A DNA stretch of 64,000 nt from a virus, in the IMG/VR virus record IMGVR_UViG_3300023184_000079, positions 17,645 to 81,644 of that record. One strand, given 5' to 3'. The position numbers and the translations under genes are program-made. The first letter of the stretch is position 1, and each line of letters starts with the position of its first letter. Positions 1 to 9,266 of the stretch are shown here, one piece after another. The notes under the pieces were generated by a model that did not search any database, was not told where the DNA came from, and was given only the letters and a program-made list of their open reading frames with translations.

Positions 1-1253
1 TCAACAGTGGCTACCAAAGGATTTGTTGCCGACACCATATAGTTTGTGTATGACAACTCACGCCCAGCATCCCACTCATTTGGCGTGTTCATGTCTGTAA
101 GAATTCTTGTATCAAGACGATCATAGGCTAGCGTCCCCTGATTGGACGCAAGACGAACAGAATTGCTAGTGAATGCGTAAAAGCCAGAACCACCAAGCCC
201 GGTGATAACCGGGGGTTGACCCCCATAGGGGTAGTAATTAGGGTTATTTCCCTGTAGAGCGGTTGCTGGCGGAAGGTTATTACCCTCGCCATCCTTTAGT
301 GGGGCTCTTCCGCCACTGGTGTCTTTTTTGCGAATGTTGTGGATATGGTTATCGTCTGCGACAAGGATATTTCCTGTTGAGCCTCCTACTTTGCCTGTTC
401 CTTTTTTTACGATTTGATTATACTTGTTATCAGGCGCGGCCATATCAACTGAATCGGCAGAGGTACCATAATGCGAGTGATTTGGTATCAGATGCTGATG
501 GTTCATGCCGTGCTGATGGGGGTTCAGGATATGCTTGTGATTAGTGATGCTATGGACGTGAGGCATCGCGTGGCTGTGGGACGGAATAAGAAGAGCCGAA
601 CCAGCCCCGTGATGGTGTGTTATGTCGCGAATGACATTCGTACCAGACTTGGCCGTGCCAATTGCTGTCTCTTTCCCGGAGTCGTAGCCAACACCGGGGG
701 CATAACTAGGGCCGTCTTGCGGCTCGGCTTGGCCGTCATCAATGTTATTGTAATCAGTAATTGCATCAGCACCCTGAGTGTTCTGGGCACCGACAACAGT
801 CTTGTTGCGAAGATCAGGAACAACAATTGGCTGTGTAAAACCATACGAATGGTCGGCAATCTCACTTCCGTCGCAGACGACCCAACCATTTGGCGGCTGA
901 AGATTGGCAACTGGACGCCACCACGCAACAATTGTTCCAAGTGGAACGTCATTGAAGTTTAGGCCAGAGATAACATTGTAGAGATTCTTTCCAGATTTCT
1001 GCTCAGGATAGTTTCCGTAGCCACCGCCGGGAACACGCTCCTTATCGGACCAGCCGTAGGGTTTGCTTGCACCGCCGATCCATTGGGATTCAACGCCAGT
1101 TGGATACTGTGTTGCGCTGCTTTGTCCGGGTCCTCCGTCCGGGCCACCAATTATCTCATCGATTTTGTCCCAGTTGTAAGAAAGATCGTTGTGGCTGTAT
1201 TGGTCTGTTCCCAGATCCCATATGCGAAATCTTCCTAAAAGAGATTTTCGCAT
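1..1253 (-). CDS. Tail collar-domain fibre protein, C terminus beyond window
   Basis: Reads leftward from ATG at 1253 and stays open to the window edge (about 417 codons), so the C terminus is missing. Residues about 97-135 carry a phage tail-collar signature (PLGTIVAWW, PPNGWVVCDGSE, VPDLRNKTVVGA). Residues about 215-270 are crowded with HxH pairs (HSHAMPHVH, NHKHILNPHQHG), the type of motif that binds metal in T4-like fibre tips. The start lies 3 nt after the stop of the gene upstream, so it continues the leftward fibre operon. Role as receptor-binding fibre is inferred from the domain. Confidence 0.85.
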   Translation of the reverse strand, partial: MRKSLLGRFRIWDLGTDQYSHNDLSYNWDKIDEIIGGPDGGPGQSSATQYPTGVESQWIGGASKPYGWSDKERVPGGGYGNYPEQKSGKNLYNVISGLNFNDVPLGTIVAWWRPVANLQPPNGWVVCDGSEIADHSYGFTQPIVVPDLRNKTVVGAQNTQGADAITDYNNIDDGQAEPQDGPSYAPGVGYDSGKETAIGTAKSGTNVIRDITHHHGAGSALLIPSHSHAMPHVHSITNHKHILNPHQHGMNHQHLIPNHSHYGTSADSVDMAAPDNKYNQIVKKGTGKVGGSTGNILVADDNHIHNIRKKDTSGGRAPLKDGEGNNLPPATALQGNNPNYYPYGGQPPVITGLGGSGFYAFTSNSVRLASNQGTLAYDRLDTRILTDMNTPNEWDAGRELSYTNYMVSATNPLVATV

Positions 1254-1256
1254 TTA

Positions 1257-3617
1257 TTAAGCCCCAAACAAGAAGTAGTCGTCGTCTTCAAATCCCATTT
1301 CCTCGGGATAATGTGTGCCCTCTAAGTCAAGTTTGTCTAGATTGCGAGCGACGCCACCTTCATTAATAAAATGTTTTTGTTCATGAGGTTGGTAATCGTA
1401 ACCTGCAGTTTTGTTGGGCTTCTTGCTTTTCGGAGATTTCGGAGGCTGGGGGCTTTGCATTCTGCGGGAACCAATTTCGACATCCTGACCCTGCGCTTGC
1501 TGTTCAAGAATACGCACCTGCCTACGGATCCACTTCTCGCTATTTATTAGGGAGCGAGGGTCAGACGGTGTTGCAGAAAAGTTTCCGACTTTCACTCCAT
1601 TCCAATAAACGGTATAATGACCCGTTCCACCCAGAGTTACAATAAACTTTTCGCTCTCTAGGCGATCCTTGAGCGCTTTCACATCTCTGTTGGACACAGA
1701 GTAGTAATGGTCCTCAAGGCTTGCCTTACGCCCGCCGCTTAAATCTGTTGTACCCACGCCGTCTTGATGCCCCGGGCCTGCGTCATCCATTGTTTCAGGA
1801 GTTCCTGCTAGGGCGTCGTGCTCATCACCGCCGATTTCATTGGGGTTGAGTTTATCAACCTTTTCAATGTTTAAATCTTGAACCATAATGTCTTTAAGCG
1901 AGATGATATAGGGATGACCATCGTCATCGGGGAAAGCGGAATCGACACGGGTGACTTCGATGTATTGTGGATTGATTTCTTCGACCTTAATAACCTCGGG
2001 AAGTTCACCCTCGGGACCAATCTTGTAGACGCTACCGATTTCTAACTCGTCTCCTTCGGAATCCTGAATGCGGTCGCCATCGGCAGAACCCTCTTCATAA
2101 TCGTCTTCGCCCGGATATTCGTAAAATCGAACATCCTCACCCTCATCCTCGCTAGTTGCAGTAATAATCCAATTACGACTGCTTGCCATGACAAGATCCC
2201 CGGCAGGAGCAGACTCGTACGAACCGTTATCTACTGCGGAACCATAATCCGCATAATTCTCAGCCGGTAGGTAATCGTTATACGAAGGAGAGGAATCACC
2301 GGTATTGGTCATGTTATCGGTTTTAACAACAGTCTCTTCCTGAGGAGTTTCGTAGTCTTCGTAGAATTCTTCTATCTCAGGTTGTTCAAACTCAACCTCT
2401 TGTGTCTCCTCCATGACGGGATTCTGCGCTTGTTCAAAAGCCTTCTGCTCTTCGCGCTGTTGCTTGCGCTCTTCTGTTTCGCGTGCTTTTGTATCCCAAT
2501 ATTCGTTCAGGACCATCTCGGGTTTAAAGCGGCATTTAGTGCCCTCTGCTTCGCCCCAGCCGCCCTTGCAGGAGTTCTGAGTGTAAAGATGCTGGGACAA
2601 CGCACTGAGCGCAGAGCCGGGGTCATGGAGCGCTACAGCGTAGTCAACGAGATCAGCGTGATATGGGCACATTTTTGGCTTGCGAGCAGCCACGACTCTT
2701 AGCGTTTTGGTGATCTTGGGATACACGGGGAAGTTCAGTGTCTGGGGAACAGTGCTTGTTGGAGCCTGAGAAGGTTGTGCCGCAGGGGCTGGCTGCTGTG
2801 TAGGCTGATTTGTGGCCTCAATGGAGACAACAGGGCAGTCTGGAAGCGCCGGTACGTTTGAACAGGCCTGCTGGCCAATCACCACTGGTCGGTTGCACTT
2901 GCGACAGATGGCGCTATTGGGCTGGTCAGCGGCGACTTTCGATTCTTTTTTCTCTTTACCACTGGCCTCATCACGAGCCTTGGTGTATTCTTCGCCGAAA
3001 ACATTCTCAAAGAGTTCGTCAAGGGACTTGATTGCAGGGTTGTCTTCGCCGGAGTCTTCTTTGTCAGCAAACTCAATCATTGCAGGAATGCCTTCAGAGA
3101 TAAGTTCGGAAACGAGTTCCATTGCGCTGTCAATATCGTCTGCCTCTACATGATCGTGAATAACGCTGAGAGTGCCACCGATGTCGTTGACATCCTTTAG
3201 GTACTCATCGCCATCACCGTGTGTCATGTTATAATTGCCGGTGCCACCATTTTCGGGATGAGAGTTAATGCCATCAATTTCTATAGCAAAGGTGCCGGAA
3301 CTAGGTTCGGTAGTGCTTGTGTAATTGAATGGCGACTGATATGCGGGAACACCATCTGCATAATTTGTAGAACTCTCGTCGCCGGTCAATGCGTCTCCGA
3401 CGTCCTCGCCGCCCTTAAAGACGGCTTGACCAATAGCCCCTCTTGCGCCGAACCCAAGTGCTTTGCCTGCGAGACCGCCTAGACCGCCAGCGGCTGCCGC
3501 ACCTTCACCCGCAGCAGCAGCACCGGCACCAATACCGAGCGCCTCGGCAATTGGCGCGGCCAATGCAAGTAGCGGTGCAAAAGAAACTTTTTGGTTGGCC
3601 TGTCTCGCATTGTTCAT
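1257..3617 (-). CDS. Large phage protein with Gly/Ala-rich segment and zinc ribbons; frame continues upstream across a TAG
   Basis: First in-frame ATG is at 3617 (786 aa), but the same frame is open without any ATG, GTG or TTG back to a TAG at 3822-3824, and that extension holds two CxxC pairs (CEDCG, CYGCC). Residues 10-65 from the ATG form a hydrophobic Gly/Ala-rich stretch that could insert in a membrane; residues about 235-265 contain another CxxC (ICRKCNRPV). The rest is acidic and low complexity. I do not recognise the family. The position beside fibre genes suggests a virion or assembly protein. The true start is uncertain; the gene may be one 1028-codon unit with 3822-4343. Confidence 0.7.
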   Translation of the reverse strand: MNNARQANQKVSFAPLLALAAPIAEALGIGAGAAAAGEGAAAAGGLGGLAGKALGFGARGAIGQAVFKGGEDVGDALTGDESSTNYADGVPAYQSPFNYTSTTEPSSGTFAIEIDGINSHPENGGTGNYNMTHGDGDEYLKDVNDIGGTLSVIHDHVEADDIDSAMELVSELISEGIPAMIEFADKEDSGEDNPAIKSLDELFENVFGEEYTKARDEASGKEKKESKVAADQPNSAICRKCNRPVVIGQQACSNVPALPDCPVVSIEATNQPTQQPAPAAQPSQAPTSTVPQTLNFPVYPKITKTLRVVAARKPKMCPYHADLVDYAVALHDPGSALSALSQHLYTQNSCKGGWGEAEGTKCRFKPEMVLNEYWDTKARETEERKQQREEQKAFEQAQNPVMEETQEVEFEQPEIEEFYEDYETPQEETVVKTDNMTNTGDSSPSYNDYLPAENYADYGSAVDNGSYESAPAGDLVMASSRNWIITATSEDEGEDVRFYEYPGEDDYEEGSADGDRIQDSEGDELEIGSVYKIGPEGELPEVIKVEEINPQYIEVTRVDSAFPDDDGHPYIISLKDIMVQDLNIEKVDKLNPNEIGGDEHDALAGTPETMDDAGPGHQDGVGTTDLSGGRKASLEDHYYSVSNRDVKALKDRLESEKFIVTLGGTGHYTVYWNGVKVGNFSATPSDPRSLINSEKWIRRQVRILEQQAQGQDVEIGSRRMQSPQPPKSPKSKKPNKTAGYDYQPHEQKHFINEGGVARNLDKLDLEGTHYPEEMGFEDDDYFLFGA

Positions 3618-3821
3618 TGGCGCGTGGTCTTTAATGTACTCTTCGGGGCTTATGCCATTCTTTTCTTTGCAACAGCCATAGCAGACGCCCTCAACTAGGG
3701 GATCGCCACAGTCTTCACAGACGAGGTTGTTGGCATAATGACGATCTTCCCACTCAGCCTGCTCACGAACGTGAGAGTGCTGGGGGAGTCGTGAGCGCTC
3801 GTTGTACTGACCCGATGGGAA

Positions 3822-4343
3822 CTATCTATCTGTTTTCTCTGGATCGGGTTCGGCTGTTTCTGCGCGTTCCATAAACGATTCAAGATCATGTGGGACTGGC
3901 GGCATCTGGACCACATCCTCTGCATCATCCACGAACTTTTGCTCGGGGTTGCCTTCTTCGTCTTTACGATTGTTATAAAGTTCTTTCTCAACGTGACGGA
4001 CTACGGAGTTGCCACCGATGTCTGAGCGCATATGCTCGTCGTCATAATCTTCGCCCTCAGAAACTTCGTGAGGCGCGCCGGTCTCCCAATATTGTCGGGA
4101 GAGGCTTACAACGTCCCAGCCACTTTCTTTATTAAAAACAATAGTCTCATCCTTGTGGCAATTAGCCAGACGATATTGAGCAACATCGGGTTCTGGGCTG
4201 ATCGCCGATTCCCAATTGACAACGGCGGTCTTAACGACGCGGCCGTCTTCAAACTCTACGGTGTACTCTTTTGACTCCTTATTGAAGTCCAAAATGATTC
4301 CGGGTACGGCACCGGCAAAAACGGTCAGGCCAAGATGATTCAT
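3822..4343 (-). CDS. Unrecognised protein, possibly the N-terminal part of the following gene
   Basis: 173 aa from ATG at 4343 to TAG at 3822-3824. The N-terminal 60 residues look like a small beta-barrel (VPGIILDFNKESKEYTVEF), the remainder is acidic. It is in the same frame as the 786-aa reading frame downstream, and the 68 codons between contain no further stop and no usual start codon. Either the TAG is decoded (readthrough or suppression), or it is a nonsense mutation or sequence error, or translation restarts far downstream. No function assigned. Confidence 0.65.
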   Translation of the reverse strand: MNHLGLTVFAGAVPGIILDFNKESKEYTVEFEDGRVVKTAVVNWESAISPEPDVAQYRLANCHKDETIVFNKESGWDVVSLSRQYWETGAPHEVSEGEDYDDEHMRSDIGGNSVVRHVEKELYNNRKDEEGNPEQKFVDDAEDVVQMPPVPHDLESFMERAETAEPDPEKTDR

Positions 4344-4384
4344 ATCAGTAATTAATTGTCAGGGAGAGGGTTGTTTTATACGTT

Positions 4385-5056
4385 CTAGATTTTTATTATG
4401 TGCCATATTTCTATATATGGCGGGTCGGTTGTTGATGGCGAAGCGCTTGAATATGGAACTGTTTGGCTATGAGAGTGACCGTGAACATTGGAAGCAATCT
4501 CTGTTCTTGCTGTAAGAACGTGAGAATGATTATTTCCTGAACCATATTGAAAATCAATAGCAACGGAATGTTGGTGGGTAGATCCGATAACAGATTGGGT
4601 GCCGCTGGTTACGACCGCCGAAAAGTTTGTATCGGAGTTTCCTGTACTGTTGATGTACGCCCAATGGCCACCAGCATAAGTTTCGGCTGTCGTCGCCGTC
4701 GCGGCATTATAGGAATGAGTGTGGTTTGCGTTGGGTAGATTTCCACTAATTGCAAAATTGGGGGAGTGCGTATGATTTCTCAGATCTGTACTCGGCAAAG
4801 AATAGGATGCCCCTCCCGCACTACCGCTGCCCGAGGATTTAAGATATCTTCCACCATAAGTAGAAGTTTGCCCCGGTAGACGGAAATTTCCCGCGCCTTC
4901 TCCGCTAGTATTGTATGTCGTTCCTATCGCCACAAAAAGGGCGGGGTAGGTGGTATAAGACACAGGGAGTCCATTGCAATAAAGCCAGCCGGGGGGCGGT
5001 GTGCTATTTGCGCCTCCCAAATAGGGGACTATTGTTCCTGAGGGGATATTTGTCAT
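4385..5056 (-). CDS. Tail collar-domain fibre protein
   Basis: 223 aa. Begins directly with the collar motif (SGTIVPYLGG, PPPGWLYCNGLPVS, NFRLPGQTSTYGGRYLKS), followed by HxH-containing repeats (NHTHS, HQHS, NHSHV, HGHSHS) and a C-terminal YIEIWHIIKI typical of collar fibres. Its start overlaps the stop of the neighbour by 4 nt, so translation is probably coupled. A short receptor-binding fibre or adhesin is the likely role. The stop is TAG, with a TAA two codons further on. Confidence 0.87.
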   Translation of the reverse strand: MTNIPSGTIVPYLGGANSTPPPGWLYCNGLPVSYTTYPALFVAIGTTYNTSGEGAGNFRLPGQTSTYGGRYLKSSGSGSAGGASYSLPSTDLRNHTHSPNFAISGNLPNANHTHSYNAATATTAETYAGGHWAYINSTGNSDTNFSAVVTSGTQSVIGSTHQHSVAIDFQYGSGNNHSHVLTARTEIASNVHGHSHSQTVPYSSASPSTTDPPYIEIWHIIKI

Positions 5057-5751
5057 GTTTTTATTAGAAATCCTACGACTATTGCTGGTAGATCATTTGA
5101 TCCGGAAAAGTTTGAGGTTGGGTTTGTAACGTTTGTCGATGTATGAGCATGTGCGCCCGAGGTATTCATCCAACCAAATTCGGAAATGCTATGACTATGA
5201 TTGCCAGAATTGTAGTATGTATTTACCGCCGCAAAAGAATGCGAGTGACTACTGCTGTTTGCACCACCCGCAGTGCTGATAGTTCCTGAAGTTGCTTTAA
5301 TATTCGGATTTTGTGACGTGTTTCCTCCGATGTTTCCAGAATTCGTGCCGTGGCTGTGATCTCCAGAAGCATTCATCCACCCGGCGTAGCCATTGTCGTA
5401 GTTAGGAGACCCATGGTAATGCGTTCCAGTGCTTGCGGAAGAGTATGCAAGATCTGATGTTGCGCTGTGTGTATGGTTTGAGGCTCCCCCACTGCCTAAA
5501 GAGGAAGTTGTTCCCAAAGGAGTGTACCCAGATCCGAAATGAGGCAGAGCGAAATAACCGCTTGGCACTGCCGAACTGTTTATTGCTAGATACGCAGAGT
5601 CATATGCTCCGGCTATTACAGCCGAAAGTTCTGGGTAGAGCGATGTTTGTTTTGTGGTTCCATCACAAGCAAGCCAGCCAGAGGGTATGGTAGAAGACAA
5701 ATTCGGCAATATCATTCCGGTCTTAATTCCATGAAAGGGAATCTCAGCCAT
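5053..5751 (-). CDS. Tail collar-domain fibre protein
   Basis: 232 aa, paralogue of its neighbours: collar motif at the N terminus (GIKTGMILPNLS, PSGWLACDGTTK, FALPHFGSGYTPLG), then Ser/Gly-rich sequence with many HxH pairs (NHTHSA, GTHYHG, GDHSHG, SHSHSF, GAHAHT). The C terminus ends in a hydrophobic VVGFLIKT. It overlaps the upstream gene by 8 nt and the downstream start by 4 nt, showing one tightly packed fibre operon. Confidence 0.87.
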   Translation of the reverse strand: MAEIPFHGIKTGMILPNLSSTIPSGWLACDGTTKQTSLYPELSAVIAGAYDSAYLAINSSAVPSGYFALPHFGSGYTPLGTTSSLGSGGASNHTHSATSDLAYSSASTGTHYHGSPNYDNGYAGWMNASGDHSHGTNSGNIGGNTSQNPNIKATSGTISTAGGANSSSHSHSFAAVNTYYNSGNHSHSISEFGWMNTSGAHAHTSTNVTNPTSNFSGSNDLPAIVVGFLIKT

Positions 5752-6487
5752 TTGTCACCCCCGCATATACGATATATTTTACTTTTGTGTGCGGAGGAAG
5801 GTGCGATGAAGAGTTTGAAGCGATTGTTCCCGAGGAGAACGACAACGTATGGTCGTGGGCCTCATAACCAAGGTACGTTGTGGTTTCCACTGACGTTGTG
5901 TTGCTATTGCTGGACCTAACAATAGTATGACCATGATTGGCTGATGTCGTATTATACGTTGCGGTATGTGCGTGTGGAGAATAAGTCGTAGCAAGATCGT
6001 CAGGAGCGCCCTTATAGTTGCCGCTGCCGGTTCTGTATACGTTCGCCACCCCGCCGCCGCCTGACGCTGCGGAAGCGCTGTGAGTATGGGCGTGCTCTGC
6101 AACTGCTGGATAATTAACATTGTGATTATGCGCCGATTCGGAATTTGAAGACCAAGAATTAGTGTTGGTGGTCAAATTGTGGCTGTGTGTGTTTCCGCCC
6201 CCGGTGGTTGCAGAAGATCTGCTTGTCCCCATACGAAGGAACTTCCCGTCAAAGGATGGAAGCACAAACTGACTGCCCGAATTTGCACCAAAAGGAAACG
6301 CAGTGGCCTCGGCAGTAATCACCGAATAAAGGCGGCCGTAGGTGTTGATCGATTTCAAAGAGCCATCGCAAAGGAGCCAACCGGTAGGTATCGTTGCCCC
6401 CGGCCAAGCCATGACGGTTCCAATTGGAAAAGCAAAAACTGGCTTCCTCTTGTTTGCGTAGATCTTATTTCTTGTCGTTATAAACAT
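5744..6487 (-). CDS. Tail collar-domain fibre protein
   Basis: 247 aa. Residues about 20-85 form the collar domain (FPIGTVMAWPGATIPTGWLL, VLPSFDGKFLRMGTSR); the rest is Ser/Thr/Gly-rich with HxH motifs (NTHSHN, HAHTHS, HAHTAT, HDHTLS) and ends KVKYIVYAGVTNG. The ATG lies one codon after a TAG that ends the large fibre gene in the same frame, so readthrough of that TAG would join this domain to the C terminus of the large fibre. Role: receptor-binding or adhesin subunit. Confidence 0.87.
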   Translation of the reverse strand: MFITTRNKIYANKRKPVFAFPIGTVMAWPGATIPTGWLLCDGSLKSINTYGRLYSVITAEATAFPFGANSGSQFVLPSFDGKFLRMGTSRSSATTGGGNTHSHNLTTNTNSWSSNSESAHNHNVNYPAVAEHAHTHSASAASGGGGVANVYRTGSGNYKGAPDDLATTYSPHAHTATYNTTSANHGHTIVRSSNSNTTSVETTTYLGYEAHDHTLSFSSGTIASNSSSHLPPHTKVKYIVYAGVTNG

Positions 6488-6490
6488 GAT

Positions 6491-8404
6491 CTACACCAAG
6501 AAGTCGCCGATAGCAACCCACGTTTCTGGAGAACTTTTAATACAGACAAGAGTAGCCGTTGAATACTGGGCGCGCAATACGAAAGGTGCACTTCCGTCGC
6601 TGCTGACAATAGTCACACCGGACGCGGCGATTGTTACAGCACCCGCTCCTGTTTGAAGCAATTGAATCTGCGAGCCAAGAGCGAACACACCGGACGGAAT
6701 GTTTACCGTTACAGGGGAGGAACTATTGACGGTGTTTATCTTGTTGTCTTCTGCTCCTGCGGCTAATGTCGTGGGGGAGGTTGTGATCTCCGAGAAGGAC
6801 AGGTTCTTGATATCGCTGCCAAGTTTGGAATACGAAATACTTCCGGCAAGATCGGTGTTTGTAACGCTACCAGAAAGATTAAGTTTAGAATAGGCAATGG
6901 CCGCGCCCGACGCTACGTCGGCATTAGCAATGCTAGTGGCAAGATTTAACTTGCTATAGGCAATAGCCGCGCCAGAGGCAACGTCGGCATTTACGATGCT
7001 GGTTGCCAGATTGAGTTTGGAATAGGCAATCGCTGCGCCAGATGCTACGTCAGCATTAACAATGCTTGTGGCGAGATTAAGTTTGCTATATAAAATCGCA
7101 GCGCCAGAGGCAACGTCGGCGTTGACAACTCCACCCGTTAGATTGAGTTTGCTATATACGATTGCCGCGCTTACGGAAACGTCAGCGTTAACAACACCAC
7201 CCGATAGGTTTAGTTTTGCATAGCCTATAGAACTGTCGGTGATGCCGTGGGCGTGATCTGCACGGGCAAGGCGAGTGCTTGTACCTACGGCGGCGGTTCC
7301 AATAGCGGCTGGAGTAGCGGCTGCGGCCTGTCCAAGGACAAATGCAGTGGTGGCTATCTGTGTTGTGTTTGTATCAACCGCTGCCGTGGTTGCCAACGGT
7401 GCTCCGGTAAGAGACGGGCTTGCAAGGGTGGCGTATGCCTGAGCCTTAACAAAGGCGGTTGTAGCAACCTTTGTGGAACTGTCTGCGGTCAGGGCGGTTG
7501 TGGTTGTCGGGGCACCCGGCAAGGCAACGTCTGACTTGATTGTTGGTGCCGGATAAGTACCAGCAAGATCACCAGACGCAGGACCCGTAGGAGCGCGGGA
7601 ATCGGTAAGCGCAGCGTTGTCTGTGTAAACGGGTGTCTTGCCGTTTACGGTTAGCGTAGACGAGATCGCAAGACTTCCAGTTAGGGTTAATGCGGCCGAG
7701 CCTGAACGGGCGAGAGTAGCATCAATAGAGCCAGAGCCAGACGACCAGCCGAGAGAGCCTGCAGAGTTTATGCGGAAACGGTATTGGCTTTCTGACGCAA
7801 TAGAAACAGATAGGGCATTTGCCGAGTCATTTGTTGCACGACCAATGTCAACGGCACCAGCGCTATTGATACGAGCGCCGGAGCCCGAATAAGCAGAGGG
7901 GTTAGATCCGACAAGAACATCATTATCTGATCGAAGAAGTCCAGCCGAACCGCGATACAGGTTGGCATCGGTAGAGGAACTACCGCCAACGCCCCAACTC
8001 AATTCACCAGTTTTGCTTACTCTGAAAGAGGGTTGGGCATCTGCAACGGCGAGATAACTTCCAAATACATTTGTAGCGGCTGTCGCTGCAATTTCCCCAG
8101 ACGTAACCTTGCCGCTGGCCGCAACCTTAAACAGTTCGCTTGAAGAACTGCTGACCTTAAATAGGTCTGCGGTCTGACTCACAAGACCTTGGACTGCTAA
8201 AGGAGTTGTGCTTGTAGATGCAGAAAGCGAGAATAGGGCCGCACCGGCCTGACCCCGGAGAACGTTCTGTATCTTGATAACCTCATCCCAAAGGGGGGCA
8301 ACATGTGAATACAGAATATCCTGACCATTCAGGATTGTATCGGGCTTTAGTGTGGTGGACCCGGGGAAGTATGGCGTATACGGATCCGCAGGCGTATACG
8401 TCAT
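6491..8404 (-). CDS. Large tail fibre protein with 22-residue repeats
   Basis: 637 aa. The N-terminal 60 residues (short, Tyr/Pro-rich, then DEVIKIQNVLRG) would attach to the tail. The middle is Ser/Ala-rich with motifs common in tail fibres (SGDLAGTYPAPT, STKVATTAFVKAQ, TTQIATTAFV). Residues about 395-530 carry tandem repeats of 22 residues (YSKLNLATSIVNADVASGAA), and the C terminus is a small beta-rich domain (VTVNIPSGVFALGSQIQLLQ). Terminates at TAG, one codon before the in-frame ATG of a collar gene. A trimeric fibre is the expected fold; host receptor unknown. Confidence 0.85.
   Translation of the reverse strand: MTYTPADPYTPYFPGSTTLKPDTILNGQDILYSHVAPLWDEVIKIQNVLRGQAGAALFSLSASTSTTPLAVQGLVSQTADLFKVSSSSSELFKVAASGKVTSGEIAATAATNVFGSYLAVADAQPSFRVSKTGELSWGVGGSSSTDANLYRGSAGLLRSDNDVLVGSNPSAYSGSGARINSAGAVDIGRATNDSANALSVSIASESQYRFRINSAGSLGWSSGSGSIDATLARSGSAALTLTGSLAISSTLTVNGKTPVYTDNAALTDSRAPTGPASGDLAGTYPAPTIKSDVALPGAPTTTTALTADSSTKVATTAFVKAQAYATLASPSLTGAPLATTAAVDTNTTQIATTAFVLGQAAAATPAAIGTAAVGTSTRLARADHAHGITDSSIGYAKLNLSGGVVNADVSVSAAIVYSKLNLTGGVVNADVASGAAILYSKLNLATSIVNADVASGAAIAYSKLNLATSIVNADVASGAAIAYSKLNLATSIANADVASGAAIAYSKLNLSGSVTNTDLAGSISYSKLGSDIKNLSFSEITTSPTTLAAGAEDNKINTVNSSSPVTVNIPSGVFALGSQIQLLQTGAGAVTIAASGVTIVSSDGSAPFVLRAQYSTATLVCIKSSPETWVAIGDFLV
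6811..7225 (-). repeat. Coding tandem repeat, 66-bp unit, in the large tail fibre gene
   Basis: About six to seven copies of a 66-bp unit encode YSKLNL-x7-NADVASGAAI-type 22-residue repeats. Central copies are nearly identical at protein level and outer ones diverge (KLNLSGG, KLGSD), the pattern expected of repeat growth by recombination in a fibre shaft. Confidence 0.8.
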
Positions 8405-8407
8405 GGG

Positions 8408-8824
8408 TTACCCTACGACTTCTACAACCGCTGTCGCCGTGACATCATTGGTGCTGGTTAGGCGCAAGAAGTTTGGCGTGTAAGGAGAGAGTTCAATCGT
8501 CGCTTTTCCGGCAGCGCTGAACGTAACCTCGGGGCCACTTCCCCATCCGCCGGTAAACGTGTAGTAGGGATGAGCGTCTTGATGACCGGGGTTATAGTTT
8601 CTACCGGCGGAACGATTTGCAGCGTAAGCGGCTTCAACCTTAATCGTTGTTGCGTCATCAACTTCAATATGAACAGCAACATTTATTTGCGCACCAACAA
8701 CAGCATAAGAGGAAGCGCCATATACGTCGTTCGGACCAGTCGGACCAGTCGGACCAGTCGGACCATACGCCCCTGTGGATTCGTTGTTCCAGATTACTTG
8801 GACGCCACGATTAAGAACAGCCAT
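8408..8824 (-). CDS. Small virion protein with collagen-like GPT repeat
   Basis: 138 aa. Residues 18-31 are YGPTGPTGPTGPN, encoded by a perfect 9-bp tandem repeat, followed by a beta-rich domain of about 100 residues (VAVHIEVDDATTIKVEAAYA, YTFTGGWGSGPEVTFSAAGK). Short collagen-like segments are common in phage fibre proteins, where they trimerise. Starts 1 nt after the TAG of the preceding gene and sits between other tail genes. Confidence 0.75.
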   Translation of the reverse strand: MAVLNRGVQVIWNNESTGAYGPTGPTGPTGPNDVYGASSYAVVGAQINVAVHIEVDDATTIKVEAAYAANRSAGRNYNPGHQDAHPYYTFTGGWGSGPEVTFSAAGKATIELSPYTPNFLRLTSTNDVTATAVVEVVG

Positions 8825-8825
8825 G

Positions 8826-9266
8826 CTAGTCTTCCGTAATTGATAGAGCGCCTACGGCGAACGAAGCGGTATCGCCTTCAGCAATTGTCTTAGGAGTTGT
8901 AAGATCACTCCAGTAGAGAATGTTGCCAGCGGTAGAAGCGTCTAGGATGGCAAACTGATTAATGGTTCCCCAACCACCCGCACCAGCGGTTGCAAACGTA
9001 ATGGCATTACCATTTGTCTTTGTGGCAACTGTGCTACCTGTAGCGTTAGGCCAGTTAGTGTCGTCGTTTGTTACAGACACACGAGCATATGATGTGCCGC
9101 TAACTTCGTTTGTTTGCACTGTGGCATCCGTTAACGATCCAGAGGTGGTCCACAAACCAACATAGACGGTTGTCATGGCAGAGCCAAAACCCGGAATCTG
9201 GCTGTCCTGACCAAGAACTGCGTCTAGCAGCAGTTTGGAAAGATAATTGCTTTTACTTCCCGCCAT
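8826..9266 (-). CDS. Phage tail-associated structural protein (YVGLWTT family)
   Basis: 146 aa. Pattern matches a common phage virion family: N-terminal helix (SNYLSKLLLDAVLG), then TTVYVGLWTTSG, EVSGTSYARVSVTNDDTNWP, a GWGTINQFAILDAS strand and a C-terminal SFAVGALSITED. Such proteins are usually annotated as tail fibre or minor structural proteins. It resembles the 165-residue protein two genes upstream, suggesting duplication. Stop is TAG; a TAA follows five codons later in frame. Confidence 0.75.
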   Translation of the reverse strand: MAGSKSNYLSKLLLDAVLGQDSQIPGFGSAMTTVYVGLWTTSGSLTDATVQTNEVSGTSYARVSVTNDDTNWPNATGSTVATKTNGNAITFATAGAGGWGTINQFAILDASTAGNILYWSDLTTPKTIAEGDTASFAVGALSITED

